Shown piece by piece: positions 8,341 to 17,739 of a stretch of DNA of 64,000 bases. The stretch is from Roseibium salinum (lineage in GTDB: Bacteria > Pseudomonadota > Alphaproteobacteria > Rhizobiales > Stappiaceae): the NCBI RefSeq assembly GCF_026240905.1, contig NZ_JAPEVI010000003.1, forward strand, positions 2,790,001-2,854,000. Direction: 5' to 3'. Both the position numbers and the translations under genes were made by a program. The stretch's first letter is position 1; each line of letters opens with the position of its first letter. The notes beneath the pieces were generated by a model. That model had not been told where the DNA came from and made no database searches. It saw only the letters and a program-made list of their open reading frames with translations.

Positions 8341-9288
8341 TCAGGGCTCGCGGTTTAACGGGTCCAGAAGCCCTGCGTACTGGCCTTCGAAGGTCCGCAG
8401 GACGGGCCGGTAATCCGCATGGACGACCGGTTCGAATCCGCCGGGCAGATCGGGCTCAATGGCCAGATATGCAGCAGGGGCTTCCCGGCGAAGGTCCACC
8501 AATCCGGCCCGCAGTCGCCGCTTCAAGGCGTCCGGCAGATCTTTCTGCAGCGTGTGCGCGGAATAGGGGATGGGCGGCGAGCGCCAGATGATCTCCAGAT
8601 CCTGAAACGCCTTGCCACCGGCAACGTAGTAGTCGTTGAGGGTGCCGGCGGTATATCCGTTGCGGGCCTCGCCGGCCAGGGTCGACCAGGCAAGCGTGGC
8701 CCCGACCCGTCCATCAAGCACCGCGCGCAAGCCTTCGAGCGGGTCCTGAACTTCAACCAGCGTCGAGAAATGCAAGCGTGCATTGATGCCATCGGCCGCA
8801 AGATTGGCCAGCGGCACCCGGTAGCCTGTAACCGACTGCTCTCCACCAACGGCCAGGCGGGTGCCCCGCAGCCCCTCCAGCGTGGTCTTTTCCGGCCCGC
8901 GCTTGCTGACGAGAATTGCATAGAACCGGGCAGGAAAATCGTCCGGCCCCGCAGTGACGAGCGGTTCCACACACCCACACAGGTGATGTGCTGCGGCGTA
9001 GGCGGATGGCGACAGTCTGACGTAATCGACACGGCCGGCGGCAATCGCCTCGACCGCGTCTCCCATCGTTTCCAACAAGAACAGATCCACCGGCAAATCG
9101 GCGATTTCCTCCAGAGCCAGCCGGAAGGGCTCGACCCGTTCGCGCGCGCCGTCGTCCGCGGCGACAACCACACCCAGACGCAGCCGGTCCAGCCCGCCGG
9201 TGACCTCCTGGGCAGCGGCCGTCCATGCCGAAACAGCAAAAAGAAAAGAAAGGAAAGTGAACCGGGCGCACCTTTCAAGCAACGCCAC
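8341..9288 (-). CDS. PhnD-like phosphate/phosphonate-type periplasmic binding protein
   Basis: Exported substrate-binding protein of the PhnD superfamily: signal peptide (LLERCARFTFLSFLFAV to TAAAQ), then RLGVVVAADDG, VDYVRLSPSAYAAAH (family ligand-binding SPSAY motif) and LRGTRLAVGGEQSVTGY. No permease or ATPase gene is adjacent, so it is an orphan; such proteins may feed a distant transporter or a sensor. The frame is open to 9393 but would then overlap the divergent HAD gene; the GTG at 9288 is chosen because it starts at the signal peptide, though its ribosome site is weak. Ligand unknown. Confidence 0.8.
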   Translation of the reverse strand: MALLERCARFTFLSFLFAVSAWTAAAQEVTGGLDRLRLGVVVAADDGARERVEPFRLALEEIADLPVDLFLLETMGDAVEAIAAGRVDYVRLSPSAYAAAHHLCGCVEPLVTAGPDDFPARFYAILVSKRGPEKTTLEGLRGTRLAVGGEQSVTGYRVPLANLAADGINARLHFSTLVEVQDPLEGLRAVLDGRVGATLAWSTLAGEARNGYTAGTLNDYYVAGGKAFQDLEIIWRSPPIPYSAHTLQKDLPDALKRRLRAGLVDLRREAPAAYLAIEPDLPGGFEPVVHADYRPVLRTFEGQYAGLLDPLNREP

Positions 9289-9376
9289 AAATCTGACATA
9301 ACCTTCTGATGATGTTTGCAAAATATTCTTCTCGCCTGTCAATAGCGCATCTTCAGCAAAAATTCCGGAACCATCA

Positions 9377-10018
9377 ATGAGCGATCCTATCACGACCGTC
9401 GTATTCGATATAGGGAATGTCTTGATCGAATGGAATCCCGAGCATCTTTATCGCCGCCTCATCCCCGACGAAGTTGAGCGGAAGACCTTTCTGGAAACCG
9501 TCTGCACCCCGGACTGGAACCTGCAGCAGGATCTGGGCCGCCCCTGGACGGAAGCCGTCGAGATGCTGTCAGACATGCATCCGGACAAGGCCGACCTGAT
9601 TGCCGCCTATTCGGAACGCTGGCACGACATGGTTCCGGGTGAAATCGCGGGCACGCTGGAAATTCTGGGGGAACTCAAGGAGAGCGGCGTTCCCCTTTAT
9701 GCGATCACGAATTTCTCGACCGAGAAATTTGCAGAAGCGCAGGCAAGATTTCCGTTCCTGAAAACCAGCTTTCTCGGCATCGTCGTCTCGGGAGAGGAGA
9801 AGCTGATCAAGCCCGACCATCGCATCTACGAGGTGCTGTTCGAACGCCACTGCCTGGACGCCGGGTCCTGCCTGTTCATCGACGATTCCCCGAAGAATGT
9901 GGAGGCGGCCCGCGAAGTCGGGATGCGCGCCCATCACTTCAACCATGCGGATGAACTTCGCAAGGATCTGGTCGACCTTGGTCTGCTGGTACCGGCTCAC
10001 GGTGATCGCTCACAATGA
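9377..10018 (+). CDS. HAD-family phosphatase (YihX-like)
   Basis: A 213-residue haloacid-dehalogenase hydrolase. Motif I is VVFDIGNVLIEW, the DxGNV variant typical of YihX-type sugar phosphatases; motif II is in YAITNFS, and the Lys and Asp pair appear in GEEKLIKPDHRIY and CLFIDDSPKNVEAA. A helical cap lies between motifs I and II. The ATG is about 90 bp from the divergent binding-protein gene. The family dephosphorylates small sugar phosphates such as glucose-1-phosphate; the substrate here cannot be read from sequence. Confidence 0.87.
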   Translation: MSDPITTVVFDIGNVLIEWNPEHLYRRLIPDEVERKTFLETVCTPDWNLQQDLGRPWTEAVEMLSDMHPDKADLIAAYSERWHDMVPGEIAGTLEILGELKESGVPLYAITNFSTEKFAEAQARFPFLKTSFLGIVVSGEEKLIKPDHRIYEVLFERHCLDAGSCLFIDDSPKNVEAAREVGMRAHHFNHADELRKDLVDLGLLVPAHGDRSQ

Positions 10019-10094
10019 TTATGGCTGATAACCTTTTTCGCGAACTGCCGTTTCAACCCGAAACCGCTTCAACTGGCCGATTGAGGCAAGGAAC

Positions 10095-11126
10095 CTATCC
10101 TCCCTCAAAGCCCTCCAGGACGTTGACGCAGTTGGTGCCGAGCGCCTCCACGGCATAGCCGCCTTCCATCAGGAACACGGTCGGCACGCCGACCTTTGCC
10201 AGCCGCTGGCCAAGGCGGAGATAGTCTTCACTTTTGAACCTGAAGCCCGAGATGGGATCTTCTTCGTAACAATCGAGGCCCAGGGAAACAATCATCGCAT
10301 CCGGCTTGTAGACCAGAAGCCAGCGGCAGGCTTCCTCCAGTGCCGGAGTGTAAGCATCCCAGTCCGTTCCCAGCGGCAGCGGCCAGTTCCGGGTGAAGCC
10401 GGTCCCCGCATGCTCCCCGGTCTCATCCGCGTAGCCCAGATAGTAGGGATATTCGTCCTTGGGATCGGCATGGATGGAGAGGAACAGGATGTCCGGACGG
10501 TCATAGAACAGCGCCTGCGTTCCGTTGCCGTGATGATAGTCCACGTCCAGGATGGCAACCCTGTTCAGACCGTTGTCTCTCAGATACTGGGCCGCGATGC
10601 CCGCATTGTTGAAGAAGCAATAGCCGCCAAAAAAGTCGAACCCGGCGTGGTGGCCGGGCGGACGGCAGAGGGCAAAGGCGGATTTCTCGCCCGCCAAAAG
10701 GAGTTTGGCCGCCGTCAGCGCGGTGTCGACGGAAGCGCGGGCGGCCTTGTACGTGTGTTGCCCGAGCGGGGTGCCGGCATCCATGGAATAGCGGCCGAGA
10801 AGCCCGTCGACATGGTTGATCTTCGTATCCTGCCGGAGGCTGCGTATCGGCCAGACAAAGGGAAATGCTTCCCCGGACCGGCCCGCTGCCGTCCACATTT
10901 CCCAGAACCCTTCCAGAAACCCGACATATTGGGGCGGGTGGACCCGGTGGATGGGGCGGAGCGGGAAGGCTTCAGGAGCGAGAACTTCGCCGGTATTGCG
11001 CTCCTTGACGGTCTTGAGCACGATTTCGGCCCGGCTCGGTATCTCGACCGCCGGCTTCAGCTCCCCATCGGAGATTTCCTTTTCCGGCGCATGCGCCAGT
11101 TGGGTCTCTGAAAAAACCGTCTTCAC
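10095..11126 (-). CDS. Histone deacetylase-like amidohydrolase (acetylpolyamine amidohydrolase type)
   Basis: A 343-residue zinc-dependent deacetylase of the arginase/deacetylase fold. The catalytic His pair is in CRPPGHHAGFDFFGGY, zinc ligands are in ILDVDYHHGNGTQ and SLGLDCYEEDP, and the glycine-rich loop appears as LMEGGYAVEALG. Bacterial members remove acetyl groups from acetylpolyamines or similar small amides rather than histones. It is a single gene between the HAD gene (convergent) and the galactose epimerase, so its substrate is not indicated by context. Confidence 0.88.
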   Translation of the reverse strand: MKTVFSETQLAHAPEKEISDGELKPAVEIPSRAEIVLKTVKERNTGEVLAPEAFPLRPIHRVHPPQYVGFLEGFWEMWTAAGRSGEAFPFVWPIRSLRQDTKINHVDGLLGRYSMDAGTPLGQHTYKAARASVDTALTAAKLLLAGEKSAFALCRPPGHHAGFDFFGGYCFFNNAGIAAQYLRDNGLNRVAILDVDYHHGNGTQALFYDRPDILFLSIHADPKDEYPYYLGYADETGEHAGTGFTRNWPLPLGTDWDAYTPALEEACRWLLVYKPDAMIVSLGLDCYEEDPISGFRFKSEDYLRLGQRLAKVGVPTVFLMEGGYAVEALGTNCVNVLEGFEGG

Positions 11127-11251
11127 AATCGTCCCCCGGAATCCGTTCCCAGCATCAATGATTCAATCCAAATTCGTCTAATTCAGGGTCAGCAACCATT
11201 TACATGATCGAATATGCGATCGACTTGATATTTGCCTATTTTGCCTGAGAG

Positions 11252-11274
11252 ACGGCGCCGGATGCGGCGCCATC
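11252..11274 (-). terminator. GC-rich hairpin downstream of galM
   Basis: Arms GACGGCGCC and GGCGCCATC (one mismatch) around a short loop, 44 bp past the aldose epimerase stop. No T tract follows on the minus strand, so termination is only possible, not shown. Confidence 0.3.
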
Positions 11275-11317
11275 TCCATCACGTCAGCGGCCCTGGCCCC
11301 TCCCGATCCAGGCACTT

Positions 11318-12316
11318 TCAGGAAAAGCGGTATTCCGTCACGTGACTATAGGTTTCGCCGGGTTGCAACAATACTTTCGTGAACCCGCTCCGATTGACGC
11401 TGTCCGGCCATCGCTGTGTCTCAAGGCACAAGCCCGCGTGATGTCCGTACTGTTTTCCATCGAGCCCGGGGACCGGAACTGCCAGTCGCGCCGCGTCATA
11501 GAACTGCAGTCCGGGTTCCGTCGTCCAGACCTCCATGCGGCGCTCGCCGTTGCTGTCTTCCAGGGCCGCTGCAAATTCAGGCGTCTCCCGCGGGGCGTCG
11601 GCGAGGCAGAAATTGTGATCGTAGACCACGTCTTCCTCGCCCGGTTTGCGGCGGATCTTGCGGCCGTTCCGGAAGTCGTACGGCGTCCATTCCACCTTGC
11701 GGATTTCGCCCGTCGGGATCAGCAACTCATCCACCGGCAGATACGTTTCAGCGGCGATCTCCAGCGTGTGGTCGAGAATGGTGCTGCCGCCGCCCAGATT
11801 GAAATAGCTGTGCTGGGTCATGTTGACGGGCGTCGTCTTGTCGGTGGTTGCGGTGTATTTAACCCGCAACGCGCCGCTGCCCGTCAGCGAATAGCGCACC
11901 AGCGCCTCCACCCGTCCCGGATAGCCCATGTCGCCGTCTTCGGAGATCAGTTTCAAGAGCACGCTGGCCTTGTCGCTCTGCTCTATTTCCCAGACGCGCG
12001 TGGAAAATCCTTGCGAACCGCCGTGAAGATGATTCCGACCCCGCTCGTTCCGATCGAGCTGATACTCCACCCCGTCGATCGTCATTTTCCCGCCGGCGGT
12101 CCGGTTGGCGCAACGCCCGGCGACCACGCCGAAATACGAAGAATGATTCAGGTAGCTTTGCAGATCCTCGAAGCCCAGAACAACGCTCTCGCCGTCCACC
12201 CTAAGATCCCTGATAATTGCCCCGAGCGTCAGCACCGAGGCTTCAAGAGATCCCTTTTTCAAGGTGACTTCCTGAACAGCCGTGCCATCGGGAAGAACAC
12301 CGAATTCCTTGATCAT
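11318..12316 (-). CDS. galM: Aldose 1-epimerase (mutarotase)
   Basis: A 332-residue GalM-type enzyme interconverting alpha and beta anomers of glucose, galactose and related sugars in the cytoplasm. The substrate-binding RCANRTAGGKM and NHLHGG motifs, the catalytic His in NMTQHSYFNLGG and the catalytic Glu in HAGLCLETQRWPDSVN are all present. GGAG lies upstream of the ATG. It is downstream of the phosphomannomutase gene in the same direction, but a terminator at 12361-12390 separates the two. Confidence 0.93.
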   Translation of the reverse strand: MIKEFGVLPDGTAVQEVTLKKGSLEASVLTLGAIIRDLRVDGESVVLGFEDLQSYLNHSSYFGVVAGRCANRTAGGKMTIDGVEYQLDRNERGRNHLHGGSQGFSTRVWEIEQSDKASVLLKLISEDGDMGYPGRVEALVRYSLTGSGALRVKYTATTDKTTPVNMTQHSYFNLGGGSTILDHTLEIAAETYLPVDELLIPTGEIRKVEWTPYDFRNGRKIRRKPGEEDVVYDHNFCLADAPRETPEFAAALEDSNGERRMEVWTTEPGLQFYDAARLAVPVPGLDGKQYGHHAGLCLETQRWPDSVNRSGFTKVLLQPGETYSHVTEYRFS

Positions 12317-12360
12317 AAATATCTCCGTCGAGATCCGCCGTTTGGATGCAAAGGGCCCAC

Positions 12361-12390
12361 GAAAAAGGCGGCAGGATCATCCGCCGCCCT
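12361..12390 (-). terminator. Rho-independent terminator after the phosphomannomutase gene
   Basis: On the minus strand GGCGGC and GCCGCC arms enclose GGATGATCCT (itself partly paired) and run directly into TTTTTC. It lies 59 bp beyond the stop at 12449, between this gene and galM. Confidence 0.8.
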
Positions 12391-12448
12391 TGCATAAAAG
12401 GTCAATAGCCTTAATCGGCCAATCAAGATCGAACCAGGATACAGTCCC

Positions 12449-13948
12449 TTAAAGCGTCTGGTTGTACTCGCCGACTTCAGGATTCTCGCGCAGAACCCCG
12501 TCGACCGCCCTGAACATCTCGCGCAGCCGTGCTTCGGAAACCGGGCTTTCCACCACGACGACGAGTTCGGGCTTGTTGGAAGAGGCGCGCACCAGGCCCC
12601 AGGTTCCGTCTTCCGTCACGACACGAATGCCGTTGACGGTAATCAGATCCGAGATCGGCTGGCCGGCAACCGGTTCGCCGTTTTGCTTCATGTCCTGGAA
12701 CCTGGCGACGACCCGTTCGACGACATCATATTTGACCTCGTCCGGGCATTTCGGCGACATGGTCGGCGAGCCCCAGGTCCGGGGAAGAGCGCGGCGCAGG
12801 TCCGCCATCGTCTTGTCCGGGTTGCGGTCCAGCATGTCGAGGATGGCAATTGCGGAGACGAGACCGTCATCGTATCCGCGGCCGATGGGCCTGTTGAAGA
12901 AATAGTGGCCGGACTTTTCGAAACCAACGATCGCATCCAGCTCATTCACCCGGCGCTTGATGTAGGAATGACCGGTCTTGTAGTAGTCGGTCCTGGCACC
13001 GTTCGCCTGCAGCACCGGATCGGTGTTGAAGAGGCCCGTCGATTTCACATCCACCACGAACTGGCTGTTCGGGTGGAGCTCGGAAATGTCGCGGGCCAGC
13101 ATCACGCCGACCTTGTCGGCGAAGATTTCCTCTCCCTCATTATCCACCACGCCGCAGCGGTCACCGTCGCCGTCGAAGCCAAGGCCGACTTCCGCGCCGG
13201 TTTCCAGAACCGTGTCCCGGAGGGCGTGCAGCATTTTCATGTCTTCAGGATTGGGATTGTAGCGTGGGAAGGTATGATCCAGCTCCGCATCCAGCGGAAT
13301 GACTTCGGCGCCGAGCGCTTCCAGAACCTTCGGGGCAAAGGCGCCTGCCGTGCCGTTGCCGCAGGCCGCGACCACCTTGATCGGGCGTTTCAGCTTCGCG
13401 CGGTCCGTCAGGTCCTTGATGTAGACCTCGGCAAACCCATCGACGAACCGGTAGCTGCCGCCGCCCTTCAGGTCGAACGTCCCCTCCAGCACGATGTCCT
13501 TCAGCCTGCCCATTTCATCCGGTCCGAACGTCATCGGGCGGTCGATGCCCATCTTGACGCCGGTCCAGCCATTGTCGTTATGGGAAGCGGTGATCATGGC
13601 AACCGCTGGAACATCCAGCGCGAACTGGGCGAAATAGGCCATCGGGGAGAGCGCCAGCCCGATATCGTGGACGTTGATGCCAGCCGCCAGGAGGCCGTTG
13701 ATAACCGCCATCTTGATCGATGCGGAATAGCTGCGGAAGTCGTGGCCGACCACGATGTCCGCACGAACGCCGCGCTCATGGATGAGTGTGCCGATGCCCA
13801 TGCCGAGCGCCTGCATGCCCATCAGATTGATTTCCTGCTCGAATAGCCAGCGGGCGTCATATTCCCGGAACCCGGTCGCTTTCACCATGGGCAAGGATTC
13901 GTATTCAAAGGTGTTCGGGGTCAGACTCGGTAATGGCTTCGGAAACAT
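12449..13948 (-). CDS. Phosphomannomutase/phosphoglucomutase
   Basis: A 499-residue alpha-D-phosphohexomutase interconverting hexose-1- and 6-phosphates, feeding mannose- and glucose-derived surface sugars. The four-domain family signatures are present: phosphoserine loop MITASHNDNGWTG, Mg-binding GFDGDGDRCGVVD, sugar-binding GFEKSGHYFF and the phosphate-binding RASSNKPELVVVVE. Full-length compared with ManB/AlgC relatives. A strong terminator follows; the retropepsin-like gene is upstream in the same direction with about 75 bp between. Confidence 0.92.
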   Translation of the reverse strand: MFPKPLPSLTPNTFEYESLPMVKATGFREYDARWLFEQEINLMGMQALGMGIGTLIHERGVRADIVVGHDFRSYSASIKMAVINGLLAAGINVHDIGLALSPMAYFAQFALDVPAVAMITASHNDNGWTGVKMGIDRPMTFGPDEMGRLKDIVLEGTFDLKGGGSYRFVDGFAEVYIKDLTDRAKLKRPIKVVAACGNGTAGAFAPKVLEALGAEVIPLDAELDHTFPRYNPNPEDMKMLHALRDTVLETGAEVGLGFDGDGDRCGVVDNEGEEIFADKVGVMLARDISELHPNSQFVVDVKSTGLFNTDPVLQANGARTDYYKTGHSYIKRRVNELDAIVGFEKSGHYFFNRPIGRGYDDGLVSAIAILDMLDRNPDKTMADLRRALPRTWGSPTMSPKCPDEVKYDVVERVVARFQDMKQNGEPVAGQPISDLITVNGIRVVTEDGTWGLVRASSNKPELVVVVESPVSEARLREMFRAVDGVLRENPEVGEYNQTL

Positions 13949-14023
13949 TCAGGCCTCTCAGTTGAAGAAAGATCCGAGGTTGGACGACAGGCCCGGACAT
14001 GCATGAAGCGGGATCAACTCGGA

Positions 14024-14527
14024 CTACTGTACCAGTACAAGTGTGCCGCCGGACATGTCAAACCGTCGAAGTTCGTTGAGGACGGACATACCGAGAAGAG
14101 GTGTGCGCAGGCTTGCATCCTTCAAAACATGCGCTTCCACATTTCTCAGCCGGATACTTCCGATCCGCAAGCTGTCGATCAACGTTCTTGCCCCATAGAC
14201 GGTTCCGTTTGCCGTCTGAGCCGGGTACTTGAAATCGGACTCCGTCAAAAATATGCCGATGTGCTCCGCGACGGACTGCGGCAACACCGCATAGCTCGCG
14301 CCGGTATCGACCAGCATGTCGACCGGCTGGCCGTTCAGGTAGGCATCGGCGACGAAATGGCCGCTCCGGTCGCGTGAAATCCGGTACGTCCTTTCACCTG
14401 TATCGGCCTCCTCGTAGGCCGTGGAAGACGCCCCGCCGCCCAGCGTTTCCATCCGGCTTTCCAGCAAACCGGGCAGAAACGGGGCAATCCCCATACACAA
14501 CAGGAAAATGACGATGAAGCGTGTCAT
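14024..14527 (-). CDS. Retropepsin-like aspartic protease (TIGR02281 type)
   Basis: A 167-residue protein with one N-terminal membrane segment (RFIVIFLLCMGIAPFLPG) and a clan AA domain containing the single catalytic triad MLVDTGASYAVLP. One Asp per chain means it must dimerise to be active, as in retropepsins. The family is widespread in Alphaproteobacteria; physiological substrates are not established as far as I know. The membrane anchor points to a periplasmic domain. Confidence 0.85.
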   Translation of the reverse strand: MTRFIVIFLLCMGIAPFLPGLLESRMETLGGGASSTAYEEADTGERTYRISRDRSGHFVADAYLNGQPVDMLVDTGASYAVLPQSVAEHIGIFLTESDFKYPAQTANGTVYGARTLIDSLRIGSIRLRNVEAHVLKDASLRTPLLGMSVLNELRRFDMSGGTLVLVQ

Positions 14528-14594
14528 GCCGGGCCTTCAAGGAAAAAGGAGCTTCCGGCATAGCATGGTTTCCTTAGCAGCCTGTAAAACCGGA

Positions 14595-15494
14595 TCAGAC
14601 GATTTGATCGGCCAGGCGCCGGATGTCCGCCTTGAGAGGGGCACTGGACTGGGCGCCGGTCACCGTGCAGGCCAAGGCGCCGGCCGCGACGCCTTCCCGG
14701 ACGGCGCGCTCGAATGGCAGGCGCAGGTCGAGGGCTGCGGCCAGCGCACCGCAAAACGCATCACCGGCTCCGGTCGTGTCGACCGCCTCGATTTTCGGCG
14801 AGCCGAACCGGAACCGGTCCTCCCCTTTTCCGGCGACGACGCCGGACGCGCCAAGCGTGACCACCACCGCCCTGAAGGATGTGGCCATGTGGTCCAGGAA
14901 GGCTTCCGGTTCACCGGGCATGCCGATGCGGCCGGCAAGTTCCGCGGCCTCGCTCTCGTTCACCACCAGCGTGCCGACGGCCTCAAGGCAGGCGGCCGCG
15001 TCCTCACGAGGAACGGGCGCCGGGTTCCAGAAGACGGACGCACCGCATTGCCGTGCCAGATCCATCGCCCGCTCCACCTCGGCGAAGGGGGTTTCTCCCT
15101 GAAGCATCAGCAGGTCTTGCGGGCCGAGCCCGCCCGCCAGCCAGTCGGCCTCCACGCGCGCATTGGTGCCACTTGCCACGATGATCTGGTTTTCCCCGGC
15201 CGGGTCGATGCCGATAAACGCCAGTCCGGTGGTGCCGTCCAGGGCCTTGACCCCCGAAAGGTCGACACCCGCGTCGCGCATGTTCACCAGCGCCAGTTCG
15301 GCAAAGGCGTCCCGGCCGACCGCGCCGATCATGCGGACCGTGGCCCCTGCCCGCCGTGCCGCAACAGCCTGGTTGGCGCCCTTGCCGCCGGCGAAGGTCT
15401 GATGATCCGGGCCGCTGATCGTTTCTCCTGCCTTCGGCAACCGCGGAACAGCTACCACGAGGTCCAGGTTGATTGAGCCGAATACTGTGATCAT
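14595..15494 (-). CDS. rbsK: Ribokinase
   Basis: A 299-residue PfkB-family kinase phosphorylating ribose to ribose-5-phosphate. Signatures: NLDLVVAVPRLPKAGET, the GGKGANQAVAAARRAG substrate motif and the catalytic Asp/anion hole DTTGAGDAFCGALA. It lies 44 bp downstream of upp, in the same direction. Near a nucleoside catabolic cluster, it may recover free ribose, although no dedicated ribose transporter is in the window. Confidence 0.88.
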   Translation of the reverse strand: MITVFGSINLDLVVAVPRLPKAGETISGPDHQTFAGGKGANQAVAARRAGATVRMIGAVGRDAFAELALVNMRDAGVDLSGVKALDGTTGLAFIGIDPAGENQIIVASGTNARVEADWLAGGLGPQDLLMLQGETPFAEVERAMDLARQCGASVFWNPAPVPREDAAACLEAVGTLVVNESEAAELAGRIGMPGEPEAFLDHMATSFRAVVVTLGASGVVAGKGEDRFRFGSPKIEAVDTTGAGDAFCGALAAALDLRLPFERAVREGVAAGALACTVTGAQSSAPLKADIRRLADQIV

Positions 15495-15538
15495 GCCGCC
15501 TCCGGTTTTTCGATGGCGCTAGGGATGCACGGCGCCTG

Positions 15539-16168
15539 TTACTTCGTGCCGTACATCCTGTCGCCCGCATCGCCGAGTCCCGGTACGATGTAGCCCTTTT
15601 CGTTCAGCTTCTCGTCGATTGCTGCCGTAAAGATCGGCACATCCGGATGCGCCTGGTTGAATTTGGCGACCCCTTCCGGCGCGGCCAGAAGGCAAAGGAA
15701 ACGGACGTTGTTCGCGCCGCGATCCTTCACTTTCTGGACTGCCGCGATGGCCGAGTTCGCGGTTGCCAGCATCGGATCCACCACGATCACCAGGCGCTCG
15801 TGCAGGTCTTCAGGCGCCTTGAAATAATATTCGACCGGCTGGAGGGTTTCCGGGTCGCGGTAAAGACCGATATGGGCGACGCGGGCGGAGGGGACCAGCT
15901 CGAGCATGCCTTCCAGCAGGCCGTTGCCCGCCCTGAGGACGGAGGCGAATACCAGCTTCTTGCCGGCCAGCATCGGAGCCTGCATTTCCGCCAGCGGCGT
16001 TTCGATGGTTTGCCGAACGAGCGGCAGGTCGCGGGTTACCTCGTAGCAAAGCAGCGTGGAGATTTCGCGCAGGAGGCGCCGGAATCCCTGTGTGGACGTT
16101 CCCTTGTCGCGCATGATGGTCAGCTTGTGCTGTACCAGCGGGTGACTGATGACATTGGCTCCGGACAT
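15539..16168 (-). CDS. upp: Uracil phosphoribosyltransferase
   Basis: A 209-residue UPRT converting uracil and PRPP to UMP. The PRPP-binding loop is [15 protein letters not shown] and the C-terminal uracil-binding [14 protein letters not shown] is intact. The ATG at 16168 follows AGAGAGG and gives the family length; an in-frame extension to 16219 is not needed. It lies 166 bp downstream of the URC4-like gene and just before ribokinase. In the URC uracil-degradation pathway UPRT is the first step, so this copy may serve catabolism as well as salvage; that is inference from context. Confidence 0.95.
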   Translation of the reverse strand: MSGANVISHPLVQHKLTIMRDKGTSTQGFRRLLREISTLLCYEVTRDLPLVRQTIETPLAEMQAPMLAGKKLVFASVLRAGNGLLEGMLELVPSARVAHIGLYRDPETLQPVEYYFKAPEDLHERLVIVVDPMLATANSAIAAVQKVKDRGANNVRFLCLLAAPEGVAKFNQAHPDVPIFTAAIDEKLNEKGYIVPGLGDAGDRMYGTK

Positions 16169-16334
16169 ATCTGCCTCTCTGTTGAAATGGGTCCGCGCCT
16201 GCCCGGACCGCTCCTGCAAAACCTCATGTTCGGCAGCCGGAGCATCCGTGTCCCGGCGAACGCGGCATGCTCTAGCACCTTGAACGCGATCAACTTTTCT
16301 GCGCTCAGGTGAGACGACCTGAATGCTGGTTGAT

Positions 16335-17575
16335 CTATGCCCCGAACGGCAGCCAAAAAACAGACCCCGGGTTGAGAAATTTCCCGAGTTTTTTCACGTC
16401 CCCGCCGCCCTGCTGCAGAATCCGGCTGCCCGCGCGGCTGGTGCCGCCTTCCAGAATGCAGGTGAGCGGCAATTGCGCGTCCGGCACCTCCAGCTCCCGG
16501 CGAAGCATCTCCGCAAGCCTGTCGGTCAGGGCAGCGCTCACGGCCCTCAGCTCGATCATGCGATCCCGCTCCGCTTCCCCGGGCAGATCCGCATCGCCAT
16601 TCCGCAGCGTCAGCACTCCCGAACGGACGAAGAGCGCGGCATGGGCGTGGTCGGCAGGCGCCGTCAGGTCTTCGAGGCCGCTGACTTCCAGCCCGGCCCA
16701 AGCCAGGGGTTCCACCAGGGAATAGACCATCTCCTGCGCCGCCAGATGGAAAGGAACAATGGCGTTGCCCTCCTCCCCGCGCAGTTCCGAATGCTCGAAA
16801 CTATCGCCGAGGGTGACATCGCCCAGTGCCGCGCCGCCCTCCCAGACCGGGGCAAGAGCTTCCAGGAGGCGGTCGAGCAGGGTGCCGGCTTTCACGGTGC
16901 CATCGCCGTCCTTCGCCAGCCGGACCGCGAGCTGTCCGGGCCGGGTGGCCTTGCCTTCGGCGAAAAGATCCGGGCGCAGCGCAAGCGCCTCACCCAGACG
17001 TTTCAAGTGACGCTTCATGGCCTGCAGCAACTCTGCATCGTCTTGCAGGTCCCATTGCAGACCGCTGGCAAGTTCCTGCTCGTCGAGCCGGATCAGGGTC
17101 TCCGCATCCGCACGGTAGGGATCGGCCATGTCGCCGGAGAAGGAGCCCGCCGCGAACATGTGAAAGGCCGAAAGCGCAGATGCCGTCCTGCCCGCCACCC
17201 GGGTTCCGGTCATAGGATCTTCGAATGTCCAGTCTTCCGGATGCCGCGTTTTCATGAATGCGGCGAGCACGGCAAGATCCGCAGCGGCGGCCAACATCTC
17301 ATTTGCTGTCTCAAAGCCGCGGGCGCTTGCCAGCGCCCCCAGCGGTCGAGGCCGCCGGCCTCAAGATCCCGCCAGATGCCGTATGGCGGGATGAGAAAAT
17401 CGGGATAGGTTTCCCTGGCCGTCTCCAGCACCAGGGCGAGCGCATCGCCCAACCTGGCAAGATCGACCTCCAGATGCGCCGATTTGCCTGCCTCCGCCCG
17501 TTCCAGGAGCCGGTGAGATCTCGCGCGCACCTCCTGCGGCAGAAACAGTGAAAGAGCTGAATTCGATTTGCTCAT
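16335..17575 (-). pseudogene. URC4/Urg3 (DUF1688) family protein, interrupted by a frameshift
   Basis: The product resembles the DUF1688/URC4 family, required for the URC route of uracil degradation in yeasts and found in bacterial clusters with UPRT. The N-terminal part (residues from MSKSNSALSLFLPQEV to GGLDRWG) is in one frame; the remainder (ALASARGFETANEMLAAAAD to FWLPFGA) is in another. One extra G in the G5 run (17336-17340, coding strand) would fuse them into a protein of about 413 residues. The downstream segment shows full conservation-like coding quality, so a sequence error is likely. It is divergent from the MFS gene. Confidence 0.8.
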
Positions 17576-17739
17576 CAGGACAAGATCCGGACGTTTTTTG
17601 GGAACCCACCGGGTGCCAGGGAATTCGACACCGCAGGATCCGCGTATCTGTCCACCATAAACTTGTCAAACCGGATCGTCATTGTCCATCATGAGATATA
17701 TGAGATCCCCTCCTCACAACCGCACGTTCTGGAATTCAG

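Noticed and set aside
9289..9393. Extending the PhnD-like protein upstream to the GTG at 9393
   Set aside because: It would overlap the divergent HAD gene start and put about 35 non-signal-like residues before a good signal peptide.
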